This document shows positions 46,530 through 59,505 of a DNA stretch of 64,000 bases, in pieces. The translations under genes were made by a program, and so were the position numbers. The DNA lies in assembly GCA_022316685.1 (NCBI GenBank), contig JAKJHU010000030.1, positions 16,696,018 through 16,760,017 on the forward strand. The letters are read 5' to 3'. Source of the DNA: Progne subis subis. Taxonomy: Eukaryota > Chordata > Aves > Passeriformes > Hirundinidae. Below the pieces are notes generated by a model. That model saw only the letters and a program-made list of their open reading frames with translations. It searched no databases and was not told the origin of the DNA. The stretch's first letter is position 1, and each line of letters starts with the position of its first letter.

Positions 46530-48040
46530 CCTATGTGAATCCTTTTCATTCGTTCCTGTTGGTTTTGGCCTCATTTTTCTTTGCCACCTCTCTATTTGCC
46601 ACAATTTTTCTGATTCCTGTTCTATCATGTTTACAGACTGTCTATGTGAGCTTGATTTTATCTGTAAATGCAATAAACACAGTATTATCCCTCTTCTTAA
46701 TAATTCATAAAAATATTGAACTTTACCAAATGTAGGACCAAGCTCTGTGATTTCCACCTGGTACAATCCTCCCATTTTGGCACCAAATCATTGATAAATT
46801 ACTGTTAAAATTCAGATTTCCAGCTATCTTAGCATGCCTATTCTTTGTAGTTTAATCTTGACCAGGGTTTCTTAGCTTACTTGTGAGAATATTGGGAGAA
46901 ACTGTGTCGAAAACCTCTCTAAAGTCAAGATGCATGACATTTTCTTTTCCTCCTCTACCCACAAGGCTTGTTACTCTTTTGTAGAGTGGAATTAGGTGGG
47001 TTTGACATGATTTCTTCTTGACAAATGTTGGCTGTTAGTTCTCTCCTTGTTACTACCTAGGTACTTAGAAATAGTTGGATTATTTGTTCCAGTACTTTTC
47101 CAGGAATCAAGTTAGATTTTTAGCCTGGTAATTCCCTGTCTCCGCCTTTATTTCTTCATACAGATAAGGTGGTCTGCTGGCTCTTCTTCATTTTTCTGAC
47201 CCTACAGATCTTGCATGAATTCTCTATGAGATTTGCTAATGCCTGTGAGGTTGTTTCTGCCTGTAATTTAAGTCCTTAAATTCTTAAATGTCTTGGCATA
47301 AATGTCCTAATGCCCCACTGAACTGGCAATTAGAACTCTAAATATTCTTTAATCTGATCTTTCCCTGTTGCAACCAGAGTTGTTTTTAAAAACCCCTTGG
47401 TTTTATCAACTATCTAGTCATAGTTAACCTTTCCAGTGAGGGCTGAAATAGAAAAGGTGCCAAACATTTAATTTTTCTGGGACTCATCTGGCAGGAATTT
47501 GTTCTCTCCTTTGAGCAGTAAACCACTGTTTTCCCCCAGAGTTCCTTTTACTGCAAATGTGCTTACAGAAAGCTTTTTGCTTCCTTTGCAGATTTCCTCT
47601 CTTTTTGTACCTTTGCCTTTCTGAATTTTTCCCCACATATTTATGTCATTCATTCACATTTGTCTTTACTATTTCAATGTCGTTTCACTTCCTGTACATT
47701 TTATTTAGCTCCAGGTCATTGAAGAGCTCATGGTTTAGCCAAATTGTTTTCTGATTACACTTCCTATCCTTCGTTCATGTTGGCATGGCTTCTGATTGTG
47801 CTCTCACTGTCATTTCTTTAAAGAATTGCCAACTCCTCTGGACTCTTTTGTCACTTCAACTTGTTTCCGAGGAGATCTCACCCACCAATTTACAGTGTTT
47901 ATTGAAGTCTGTCCTCTTGAAATACATTGCTTTTAGTTTCCTCTTTTCCCTCCTTCCTTTGCTAAAGATAGTGAAATGGTTTCATGGCAATTATAACTCA
48001 AGTTTCCTGATCTATAAATTTGGGTAACATCTGTTTGTCT
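46530..48040 (-). mobile_element. ancient CR1/L3-clade LINE, decayed ORF2
   Basis: Read on the minus strand, this region keeps non-LTR reverse transcriptase blocks in the right order. A 'WLNHELFNDLEL' segment lies near 47741-47706, just upstream of the RT domain. 'EVFDTVS' (46917-46898) stands for the family's AFDTV block. 'PKWED' (46780-46766) precedes the degraded GVPQGS segment. 'FNIF' lies at 46720-46706, and 'FTDK' near 46670 replaces the FADD catalytic box. Stops and frameshifts break every frame. Antisense landmarks such as 'caaggcttgttact' (46964) and 'ttgccaactcctctggact' (47826) match old amniote CR1/L3 text, and divergence is far greater than in the avian CR1 copies of this window. 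The 3' UTR and octamer tail are not seen, and the 5' side fades near 48040. A 19-base T run follows at 48074. Confidence 0.85.
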
Positions 48041-48092
48041 CTATAGATTATAAACCCTCTAAGGAAGCAAAACTTTTTTTTTTTTTTTTTTT

Positions 48093-51000
48093 CCTTTTAA
48101 TGCAACACAATGCACAAGTGTTTCAGTACCAGCTGATTCCTTTAGCTTTATCTCTGAGAGATAGCATTGCTAGCTCTCTGCTCTGACATCCTGCTGCAGT
48201 ATCTCAGCACGTCCTCTCTTGTCAGCTTCCTAATTGGCTGCTGTTAATCAGGATGAAGAGCACAGGCAGTGGTACTGGCAATTACGTCCAAATAACAATA
48301 AAAGTTCTGGTAGTGACAGCAGAAATAGCCAAATTGAAATATTTTATGTATATAGTGAGTCTGATGCCAAATTAGAGCAAGACACAAGTGCACAGAGATG
48401 TATGTGTGTATTTCTCCTAAATTTGTACTCTGGATATGATGTGAATGAATTTTCCTTTGCAGGCCAGAAAGCAGCTGTGGTAAAGTCCAGTCGGGTCCTC
48501 AGTGGGAACATCCAGGGGAAAACATGGAGCCTACACATGCTCCAGAGACCAGACACAGCATCATACTCTGCTCTTTGGGGAAGGGCTTATGTTCTATACA
48601 GGAATGTAAAGTATTTCCAGATACAGATATCTGATTGAAAACCTTCAATTAACTTCAGCTGGAAAGAGCAATAAGCATAGGCCCCTTGGTCATGTGCTCT
48701 GCATTCATCTATGGATTGTCTGGATGTGGAGAACACTCAGAATTATCCACAATGTTGTTGTTTTACAATCTTCCTGTGCAAGGCTCTTCCTTTGCACTAC
48801 AATACGCTGCATGGGGATGTAAAAATTAGTAGGAGTAGTTAATCGTCAACTCTGGCCACTTGTATCATGTCTGAGTAACCATGCAGTGAGAAAATGGGCT
48901 TATGAAGCTAGACAGAGAAAATGGTCAGTCAGACCTGCAATCCTCTACTCATTTACTTTTTTCAGTCCTCTTGGCAGCGTATCATGAATGGCAGCTGCTG
49001 ACTCCAGCCACATGTGACTCATTTGCAGCTAACTAGAGTTTGCTCGATATTATCTGACAAATTAGGCTTCTACTGGGAAGTGTCTTAATATCCATTTATT
49101 AGGGAAAGCCTCTCGGGTTCATGATATTTCAGGAGTTAAAGAAAAGCAAGAGGGAGGTATAGGCTGAAGGATGATCTTGCCATGAAAAATCATTTGTCCA
49201 GTACATGTTCTTTAGGGGTTTAGGTGGTTAGGACTCAGATTTCAAATCCTAGCTACTCTGAATTTGGCCTTTTTGCCTTTTTACTTGAAATTGTTTCCCT
49301 TTACATAAACTCCCTATTTATTAGATTAAAGATTTTGGCTAGGGTTTTCCTCATTCGTGGTTAATGAGCCCCTGGATTATGAAGACAATCCACTACTAAG
49401 ACATGTTATTTCTTTTTCTCCTCTGTGCCAGCTGTTTGTATTACCTCTGTGCTGGAGATTCCCTCTGTTCCATGAGAGGAGATCAACGCAAAGCTCGAAA
49501 CCTGATTTAATTATTGCAATTGCATTATTGCAGTTATTAATTGAATGAATTCTTGTACTTTCAACAGAGAAGATTGAACCAAGCACATCTAGAAGTGTTT
49601 TATAATGAGTAAAAATGGTGTTAAAATTCTTGTTTCTGCTCATAGTTATGACTGAGAGTGATTCTTTGGGATTTATGTATAGTACCCTTAAAAGGTCTTT
49701 ATTCCATCCAAACTAAAAGTGTGGAGAGAGAGAAAGATAAGGAACTAAAATTACAAATATTTTTGCAGAAAACTTATTCCCTCCATGATCTACAACAAAC
49801 ACCTTGAGAAATTCACAAAGAAATTTACACTTGTGAACAGAGAAAAATGAAAACCCAGTTTTATCATCTGAATGCAGTAGTGCCTCAGATGCCAGAATTA
49901 GGAGATTTATATTTCAGAAACTGCAGGAACATTAGTCTGTGGATTATAGCTAAAATGCTTAGTGGAATAGTGAGACAGACACAACGTATATGAATAGCTT
50001 TTCACTGCCTTGTTCCAAAGTCTTGAGTATTACAAAAGCCACTATGTGACTCCAATACAAATGTTTCTATTTACCAACTGCTATTGAGGGATCATAAGAA
50101 AAAACTCTGCTGTGCTCCCGGCAGTATCTGATTCAAGTTTATGATGTCATTCATTTAAATGCAATCTGAGGTATTTTGTGCAACCATTGCATGTCAGAAA
50201 GTGAAGTGATCGTTTCTCTTGGCAGCATCAAAAATGCATTTTCCCCCATGTAATTCCTATAAGCAATGGAGCGACAACATAAGGAGTGGGATTTGGCAAC
50301 AATGATTCTCAGAATAAATCTTAAACATGTAAATTTTACTCGTATCTCATACTTATTCTAATTCTATCATCTGGATAGACTAAGTCATGTACATTCTGAA
50401 GCCACAAGGCATTGAGGCTTCTGTTTTATGTAGATGTACCAGTGATGACTCTGATGATTTTCACCTTGTAGAGAATTTTTAAGTTTAAACAGAGACAAGG
50501 TAGTAGCAGTTGTCTTGCTCAAAAGTGAAGATGAAAGTGTAGGCCGTTACATTCCACAAAGTGGAACAGATTCTTATATTTGAGTATTAGGAACTGAGAT
50601 GAGAAAACAGCAGTAATGTATCTGAGGTGGTGACCTCTGATCACCTTTTGATTTGGAAAACAGAATAAAATCAGCATTGCCTCCAGAGCTAACTCCTGTA
50701 CAAATTCTAACTGTATTGAGATGCATTAAAAAAGACCATATTAATTTCTTTAGGTTTTGGTTTATTAAAAATATATCATATCAATTATTATATTAAAAAC
50801 TATTATTTTCAAATATCACAATGTTTGTTTTATTAAAAACTTTTTCCTGTTCTGCAAACAAAACATCAAAAGCTGATGAGATTTCCTGCAGTTATTTCAG
50901 TTGTCCTGGAACTAAATTATTTGGCAAAGGTGAAGCTTAAAATTGGTGTAATGCCACAGGTATACATTCCTCTAACAGTCAGTGTTTACCAGCAACTTGA

Positions 51001-51609
51001 TCCCTGAAGTTGCTGCCCTAATTTTTTTGTTAGTTTTTTGTTATTTGTTTTTAAATAGTCTTAGAACATGTATATTTTGCATCCTAAAGTGTGTCAGTAA
51101 GGTGACAGAATCATTTAAACTACGTGATTTTACCTTGGCCACTATATTCCTTTTTTATGCAATCCTCTTCAGTAGCTGGAAGTTTATGTTGCTAGCATGT
51201 AGATGAAAACAAGCAGATATGTAGGAAACTATTTTTGTGAGGATGATTTAAAGTGCTTCTGAAATGTGTTCTGTTGCTGCTCCAGATAGATTTCTGCATT
51301 TGCAATGAAAACACTAAAGGGACTTTCAAGCTTTCTATGACTCCTTTCATAGCTTCAGTATTTTGACGAAGCCTCTTCTGACTTGACATTCTTAGTTTCA
51401 TACAGCTGGTTATTTATTTATTTTCAAAGCAGGTACGAGTAAATTCTTATTGCTCTTTTATTACACATTTTTTTAACATATTTTTCCACTGAAAACGCAA
51501 AATCCTCTGAGGAGAGCCCAGATTATGGCAATGCATACATAACAATCCCTCTTTTCCCTCTTGTGAAGCTGATATCACCATAACTACTCTGAGGAGCTGA
51601 GGAAAACCT
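48093..51609. other. unique sequence, no gene seen
   Basis: A 134-codon frame at 48234-48638 (plus) begins with TTG directly after an in-frame stop, has no family resemblance, and is not called. AT-rich parts at 49500-49550 and 50680-50830 contain TAAT-type cores. Confidence 0.5.
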
Positions 51610-51900
51610 CTGCCTCATTTAACTACAGCTGTCCCAACATGCAGGTGTATTATATCATTATGTTATTAGCTCCACAGGAACCACTGAGAGGACGTAAATC
51701 TGCTGTATGAATATCAAATGGGCTTCAGCTGAAACTTATGTTTATGCAGAATAAATGACTTGTATTTACAGATGCGTCTCACGCAATTATGTGTATCAGT
51801 CTGGTGAAATGTGGCTGAGGTTGGAAGTCTTGGTGATGTAATTAAGATGAAGTCAGTAAAAATGCATGCAGTTTATATGCAACCAGAGGCCTCCTACACA
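51610..51900. promoter_or_regulatory. candidate enhancer block
   Basis: Unique sequence with 'gtattatatcattatgttat' near 51647, 'ttacagatgcgtctcacgca' near 51766 and 'gatgtaattaagatgaag' near 51834. CpGs are retained in an AT-rich setting, and there is no coding content. The call is weak and rests on appearance alone. Confidence 0.25.
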
Positions 51901-54349
51901 AGTGCAAACAGGTGGGAGTTATTTTTATTATAGTTTTGATCAACTTTGGATGGAGTAAACATGCTAGTTTTTAAATAACTTGTTGATCTATGTGTTATTA
52001 GCTTGATTATTGCTGGTTGTTTCAGTGGAACAGCTACATAAATTAAATAAGTAAATACTCTGGGGAAGGATTTGTTGACGTGGGTATTGTTTTGAGAACA
52101 CAGGCATCTACAACTGAGCAACTCACCTCAGTCTCTGTAGCTAGAGGGAGAGTCTGAGTCACCCAGTGAAGATCTGTGGTTTTTTTTAGCCAAAAGATGT
52201 CATTTTCATTCAGTGTGAAGTATTTCTCCCTGAGACTGTTGGCTCTGCTGGTTGGTCTCTACTGGCTACAGAAGGCATCCAGACAGCTGCCTCAGATACA
52301 GATGTTTACACTATGGGGAACTTGGGAGCAATATCCCAGGCATTGGATGGCTGAGTCTAATCTGAGGCCAATTTTGTTTGTTGTGTAGGACTTAAGCCAG
52401 CTCACTGTGAGTTTAAGTAGCTATGGATGAGTTTGGTTGCTCACTTTGACCTCACTAAGAGATGATTCGAAAACAAAAATATTTCAAGGGGTCAGAGGAA
52501 ACCAGGGGTAAGACAGTGAGTTGCATTCAATGAAGAGTGATCATGGGGTCCATTTCATTGACACAAGCAGGGACAGTGTCTGGTTTTGGTGCTGATAGTA
52601 GGCTGGCATGTCACATGGATGTGCTTGTATGGATTGATGACCCTCATTTTGCTGTTTTGAAGAAAGTGACCTTCAATTCAATGGCTACAGACACCCAGAA
52701 ATGGCTACTGATACTACCTGATCTCTTTCTACTGTTGATGTCCACCAGGATTTTTTTGTCAAAAATGCCAATTATAATGGAAACTACTTTTGTGGGTTTT
52801 GTGGGTTCTGGGATGCTGAATTATTTAGATAGATACTTAGCTGGCTGTTGTGCTCAGTTGAAGCCATGGCAGAGGGAGAGATTTTTATTTAAAGAGCAGA
52901 GTCAGCTCCAGATTCTCTTCTTTTTGTTGACTAATCAGTGCCAAACCACAGACCAAAGCGTAAGATTGAGACCATTCCTTGCCTAACTCACTTCCTAACC
53001 ATGAGTGAAGGAAAAAAGCTGAATATATCCTTGGTGAGAGAGACATAGAGGATTTTGGTGGTTTTCCTATGGAACTGTAATACAGGTGTGCTATTGTGGT
53101 GTACATTAGTGAGTTAAGCAACTCTTGTGAGAGGCCTAAGCTAAACAAAAAATGAGGAACCTACTTGTTAATCTGTGCTTATTGTAAAATAAATGGCAGA
53201 GAGGAAAGGAAAACTATACATGAATAAATGTAATTTCAGCATTGGGTTCAGAGTGCTAAGCACCTGGATTAGGAAGCCAGACTCATTTCAGATTGACCAG
53301 GGAAGGTACTCTTGAATGTGGTAGAACCAAGGCCTCACTGCATGTCTTGGAGGCTGGTGAGACACAAGGGATGATGCCCATTATTTCTTACAAACTCTCA
53401 ACCTTCCACTGGTGCAGCATGGGTCAACTATATCAAGCTTTAGTTCCACACTGAGTACGCCTCTTTCAGAGCATGAGTGTGTGTTTCCATCTGGCTTCAC
53501 CCAGCTGCTTCTCTCTGTACTGAAATGCACAGAAAATTCTAGACAGGAGATGCGAGCCTGGTTCTGTCTCCTCTGCCTGCCCTGGTAAGGTGGTTGGGTC
53601 AGCCTCCCTGAGAGTTCCATAATTCTGAGCTTATCACATCAGAGTGGCAGAGGGATTGTTAAGGGCTGCATCTCTCCTCTCTGATCTGCTCCTGAGTAGA
53701 TCTTACTGACATGTTATAGACTAACCCAAGACGAACTGTCAGCATTGCCATATTTATTACCATAAGGTGAATACTACTTTTGTGTGGGGAAACATCTGTG
53801 CACCACTTCAGACTAGGCTGATATTGGTGCATTTACCTAGTCTGAGCTCCTTTCACTGAAAGGGATTTTCCCTAAGCACAGATGAAGCTGTAATTGAGTC
53901 CCCATGACCCTCTCTACAGAAGCTGCCCTGATTTTGGATATGAGCCTCAAGCTGTCTCAAACTGCTGCCTAGACTGTTTAACCCAAACAAGACCCAGATG
54001 GGAACTGTGTTCAGCAACCTGGCATGCATTTAAAACTGAAATCTTGGAGTGAAAGGCTTTGCTCCAGCAACATCCATTCCTTCACTGTTGTTCACACTCA
54101 CACCAAGGACGAGACGGTGGTTTATTCATCTGAGAAACAAGCCCTGTGCTTCTCTTCACCCTTCCGGATTTTTTCCCCCTTGTTTTCATAGCTTCCCTGC
54201 TTGGAATAATGAACTGAAGTAGGTTTCTCAGTGTATGGTTTATCTGGTTATTAATGATGTGGAGCGATTCAGGACCCTTAGGATTTCTACATTGTTGCTT
54301 TAATAAACATATTTCAAGAGGATGAGGCCACTGGCACACTTTCTATGCT
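51901..54349. other. unique sequence, no gene seen
   Basis: A 149-codon plus-strand frame at 52537-52986 has no recognisable domain; its start context and lack of splice structure give no support. No repeat family is evident. Confidence 0.5.
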
Positions 54350-54480
54350 TTTATGGTACAATGGTCCTAAAGTAGGATGGTGCATTTTGTTTATTAGCCA
54401 GCCCATTAATCACACAGGTATCAGTTGGCTTCAGGGAAATTTTTAATTACCGATATTTAAGGTTGAGAGAAAGTGCTTCT
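54350..54480. promoter_or_regulatory. candidate enhancer block
   Basis: A compact unique segment with 'cccattaatcacacaggta' near 54403 and 'tttttaattaccgatattta' near 54440, homeodomain-like cores with a retained CpG. Conservation is untested. Confidence 0.25.
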
Positions 54481-55112
54481 GTGACAGACAATGAGAGTAA
54501 GCAGAAGCAGGAGGCAGGCTATCTTTGTGACTCTGTGATTAATACAGGATTTAAATAAAATATTCATGAAAGGAAATTGAAGTTATAGCCAAATCCAAAT
54601 GTTGAAACTCCTTTAAACATCAAATATATAAATTCCTTGGAGATTCATTCTTTGTATTCATTAGTGGAGAGTGAATCTGATGAACATGAGAGAAAAGGGA
54701 ATTTGTTCCCTAATGCAATATTTTAAAATGTTTTTACTAAATCTTCTTGAAGCGTAATTTAATGACATTTTTAAAATCTACATCCTTATTTGAAATGGCT
54801 CACAAGTCACTGAAACAGATACAAAGGACGTACTAGGGGTGGAACTTGGGCCATCCCTGACAGAACACTGATGTGTGTGAGACAGAAAGGAAATATTGTG
54901 TGGATGGCAACTACATCTTCTGGCAGTGTTGGTTTAGTGGTTGCTAACACTTAAAGACTGCACTGTCACATGAAAAATGAATGGTACTGGCTGTGCAAAC
55001 ATCTCCCTTGTTAGATAATTAATCAGGCGTACTTTGTTTTGATATAGCACCTCTCTGGTGTGCTCACAGCCATCTCTTGAAATCGCCCTGTAAAATGGAT
55101 TATTAAAGAAGC
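54481..55112. other. unique AT-rich sequence, no gene seen
   Basis: No recognised repeat or coding segment before the C/A tract. Confidence 0.5.
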
Positions 55113-55140
55113 ACCCCCCCCCCGCCCCCTCCCCCCCCCC

Positions 55141-55216
<76 letters not shown>
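55113..55216. repeat. C-rich run joined to A-rich run
   Basis: A C-rich segment with only one G and one T (55113-55140) is followed by A runs separated by single GC dinucleotides, ending in about 45 A. Frames through it are glycine- or phenylalanine-rich artefacts. Confidence 0.96.
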
Positions 55217-55217
<1 letters not shown>

Positions 55218-57659
55218 CCAAACAAACCCTGTAGGAAATATTGCACGTGTCTCTGTCTGCACAACTGGCAAAATAAAACATTAAATTCTTCTACTTTCAC
55301 AAAGCAAAATTTTCAACCTTGGCTGCCCACATTTAGCAATTTAAATGTGTAGGGAAATTATATTTTCTAAGTTTTTGAGCTCCTTCAGCTCCCTGTCTCT
55401 GTTCTCCTTACCCTTCTTCTGTTCAGCATTTGTTCCCCCTAAACACAGAGCATAGAAAAGTCCTTTGGCCTTCAAGTGCTATGAACTTCATAGACTTTTG
55501 GTCTTGATCCCTGCTCTGAAAGGAAGGCTGAAAATTGATGCCTTATTAATTGAGTTTCTTGGAAAGGAAGGAACATGAGTGGTGCTGTCAATGAGTCATG
55601 ATGGTCCTGACTAGAGACAGAATTAAATCAGGAGTCTCCAAGGCTGCCATGAGCAAGTGTGTGACAAGGGGAAGCAGCAGCCAAGAAAACACCATCAGGG
55701 TCCTGCCTACAATGGCTCTGGGACAAAGAAAAACTGTTGGCTCACATCCTTTTTCTGTTGGCTTGTAGAGGAAGAGGAAAAGCTACTGGTGTTACACTGG
55801 TGGTCTTCTTGTCAGCTCTCTGAGATTTGAGAGAACCTGTATAAGATTTCTCTATGAGAAAAAATCTGGGATTTTTCTGTGTTCTCATCAGGAGATGTCT
55901 AGGCAGGTGGAGGGAGCCCATAGAGGTTTAGAAATCACTTAAACCCCTTCAAATATAGGCCAAATGATTTACACACACAGAATCACACTAAGGCAGCTCA
56001 GGGTTCTGGGTAAGTCCAGAGCTGGCTCCTTCTTGTTCAAGCCCAAATGTTTCTTATGCACTCTACTTTGCCTTGTATGAAAGTGGGTCTAATTGTCTTC
56101 CCTAAGCCATTGAGATTTTTTCCGTTCTACTTTGTCTACAGAGGTAAGGGCTTCCTTTAGTGATAAAAGATTTCAGCCTTTACCTTTCCTTTGCCTTCTT
56201 ATGTGCACACATGTAGAAACACAAAGTGCTTTTGTGTTTTTGTTGCTCACAAGTTCAACAGGTTGCAGAATTAAAAGCAGATGTTCACACCTCCCAGGAG
56301 CATAATTTTAGATGCCTCCTGATCTTTGCAGGCATAATTTTTTTCAATTACAGTTTCATTAATTTTCTTTGTGACTATAATGGCTACAAATAGATGACGG
56401 AGAGGTTTTCATTAGGAAAAAAAAAAAAAAAAGAAAAGAAAAAGCTGAGATGCTGAGATTCTGAATTTATTGCTTGACACCAGGAGTTATGTTTGATGTG
56501 TTCTGGCTTTAGTCCAGTTGCCTTTGAATAGGATAAGCATGGGGGGTACTGTTGTCCAAGAGCACAGACCTTCTGTATGACCAAAAACCAACAGGTGATA
56601 CTGTATTTTCCCAAAGCCTTATGGACTATTTCTAATATCCTCAGTTCTCTTGGAAAAATAAGACAAATATGTGGATATCCTCTTTCAAATCTCTTTATGT
56701 ATGCCGTGGACTAAGTTGTTAAATTTGGTAAGAAGCCCATCTGAAATGTCATGTCTATCATTGCAGAGTTCTAATTAACAGTGAGGTTTATTAGTTTAAG
56801 TTGCCTGAGAATTTGAATACAGGCAAAGCTATTAACAGGGCTATATGCAACCTATGCCTTGAGTAGCTTTAAAAATGAGTTTTCCAGCCAAACCAGAAGA
56901 AAAATCCATCACTCTTCCATGTGCAACTTAAGCTTTACCCATTCTTGTTATTAAATTATTGATACAAAGAATTTAAGTTAGGGATTTTTCCTCATTCACA
57001 AAGTAGGCATTTGGGAAGAAGACACCAAGAAGTTGGAAGAGAAGTAAGACCCAAGCTGGTATCCCAGGGATGAATGAGAGTGTTTGTAAATTGCTGATAG
57101 CTCTTTTGTCCCCTTAAAGAACAGTCCCCTTTCTTTATTCCCTCTGAAGTACAGATTATGTGAAGTTCAGAATTCACTTTCTCCTCCATTGTAACAAATG
57201 CGTCACATTGAAACATATTTCCCCTGCTCTAATTTTTCTTGGGCCATTTGGTAATCCATCTTTCCAGGCCATGCTGTGCAGGTGTATGATTGTATTTGAA
57301 ATTCCTGCACCCATTAATCACTGCTCTGTGACCTGCTTTACTCTGTACTTCATAAGATCCCTTCCTCAGTTCTGGGCTGCCAGTGCTCTGTAAACTGTTT
57401 ACTTTTCTGGTGCAGCATTTGCTCAGCATTTTGGCAAGCTCCAGCAAAATGTTCCCAATTGTTCCCAGTTGACTTTTGGCCAATAAAGGCAATAGACTTC
57501 TCTTACATAGAATTTGATGTCCACATATGTTTTCCCTTGTTTGCTGTTTCAGGAAGCTCTTTTTAATGCTGTTATCTCCTGGTCTCACCTTGCCTCTGTT
57601 GTGACTGTAGAATAGAGACAACTGTCACACAGGCCTGAACGTGGTTTCCAGCCCCTGCC
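55217..57659. other. unique sequence, no gene seen
   Basis: The longest frame is 130 codons on the minus strand (57229-57621), unrecognised. An A run lies at 56419-56433. Confidence 0.5.
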
Positions 57660-57746
57660 TCTTTTCTTTTCTTTGTTTGTTTGTTTTTGTTTTGTTGTTG
57701 TTTTATTTTGGTTTGTTTCTTTGGTTTTGTTTTGTTTGTTTGTTTC
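57660..57746. repeat. T/G-rich low-complexity tract
   Basis: TTTG, TTTTG and TTG units with few other bases, of the same kind as 20390-20518. Confidence 0.9.
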
Positions 57747-59457
57747 CTACCATGTATCTTTTGGTTCTCAGGAGGCTCATTTAACTCTTGTGCTGTTTTC
57801 AGTCATACAGAAGAAAAGGTTGCTCTCTTGAAGCAGTAAGGAAATAGAAAGAAAAAAAAAAAAAGTGCAGATCAGAGATGAAAAAAACCAGCAAAATAAT
57901 AGAATTTCCACTACTTTTTTTTTTTAAAAACAATGAAATAGAACCGATGCTTTAAATATTTTCACTACAATAGACACACAGCCTTGTGCAAGGTTGTGCT
58001 ACAAATACACTGAATAGGAATATCTGGAAATATCTAGATATCTAGAAATGCCTAAAGACCAGCCCATCTTTCTATTTCATGTTCTGATCTATATTTAGCT
58101 CAGTGCTACCCTTTTGTATTTGTGTCTTGTATAATTTTGGCTCTTTTACTTTGAATCTTAGCCAAAATAAGCCTAGGGGGAAAAAAAAATCAAAAAACTT
58201 GAAACCCAAGCCCCATTGTGCAAATATTTTAGAATGTTAAACAAGGCTTATTCCTATTCAGGAGAAAAGGATTTAAAGAGTTTTATTATGGATAGTGTGT
58301 TTATTATTGTTATTCTGTGCTGGTCGCTCATTTTTCCTGCTGGAGCATAAAGCACACTTTGCACTTTGTGTGCTGGTAAATATATCTCAACGCTTCATCT
58401 TCAGGCAGAAGAATATATTTGGGTCACTTGAGGACAGAGTGTGGGTGGTGCTTGACAGTTTTTATAAACAAATCAAAATACCTCTGCTCTCCCCAGTGCC
58501 TAGTTAGCTGTACGCTTTCCAAGTTCTCAGTGCTGAAAGTGTGGAAAGTTAGATCCTCTCCCAGCAAAGAAAGAGAGGTGAGTGTAAGTTTGATGTATAT
58601 CATCTGACTTCTGACTTCCTAATGGTCTAGCTCTTAAAATTCCCTCACCCCTACTCTATTACTGCACAGGGAAGTGCAAAATAAACATGACTTCTATCTT
58701 GAGAAGACAGCAGATAATTTGTGAGACCACAGATGACAGAGATGTTTCCAGCCTGCTTCTGCCTACACCCCTTTTTGAAGCCTTGATATTTAAATTGCAC
58801 CCATTTATGCTCCCTTGTGCAGTGATGGAGTAGGTGTCAGCATGCCTACAGGAGATTGACTGCTGATACAAAGGTACAAGGCAGAAGAAGGGAATGTAAT
58901 TTTCTCTATTTTCACACCAGTTGTGAATTTGGCACCTTACAAGTTTGTCAGATGCTTTTGCTAGATTTTCCCATTGAAAGCCACGTAAGGCATCACTCTT
59001 GGAGAGAATTTCTGTCCAGCTGTTTCTGAATGGGAGGATTGCTGTCAACCACCATGTCTTGTATACATTTTCTTTGTCTCATGGACCTACCAGACTAGCA
59101 GATGCCAGTATAGTGGGCATTCACTTCTTTAGTTTCTATCTTTCTACTGTTAGGCAGGCTTCTTCACATGCTCTAGCGATACATTTCACTACTGTGATAT
59201 TTTTGAGTGGTTGATACTTAACTCACTCAGCTACTCCAGCAGTAGTCTTGAAGGGGTGTTCATTGCACATTTATAAAATGACATGCCAGCAATTGCAGAT
59301 ATACAATAAAATTTTATAGCTGGTCTCAGTGCTACTAATGAAGAACTTGCCTTATTTGATTGCTGAAGTATTTTAAGTACTTAGTTGAATAACATCTTGT
59401 TGCTTATAAAAGTGGATTTAATGATAAAAAATTAAGGCCAGAAGAGATATTTAGGGA
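57747..59457. other. unique sequence, no gene seen
   Basis: Includes A and T runs at 57850 and 57917 and a small palindromic cluster of ATATCTAGATAT type near 58029. No gene or repeat family is recognised. Confidence 0.5.
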
Positions 59458-59505
59458 TTTTTTTTGTTTGTTTTTTTGGGGTTTTTTTTGGTTTTTTGTT
59501 ATTTG
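59458..59505. repeat. T/G-rich low-complexity tract
   Basis: Long T runs separated by G or GGGG. Confidence 0.9.

Noticed and set aside
48234..48638. 134-codon plus-strand open frame
   Set aside because: It begins with TTG directly after an in-frame TAA and resembles no protein family.
49215..49275. MIR-like text around 'ggtggttaggactcagattt'
   Set aside because: Only one loose block is seen and the core 'gtgaccttgggcaag' is absent, so it is too weak to list as a relic.
52537..52986. 149-codon plus-strand open frame
   Set aside because: No domain, signal peptide or splice structure; the length is expected by chance in 64 kb read in six frames.
55113..55300. Glycine/phenylalanine-rich frames on the minus strand
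   Set aside because: They are produced by the C run and the A run, not by coding sequence.
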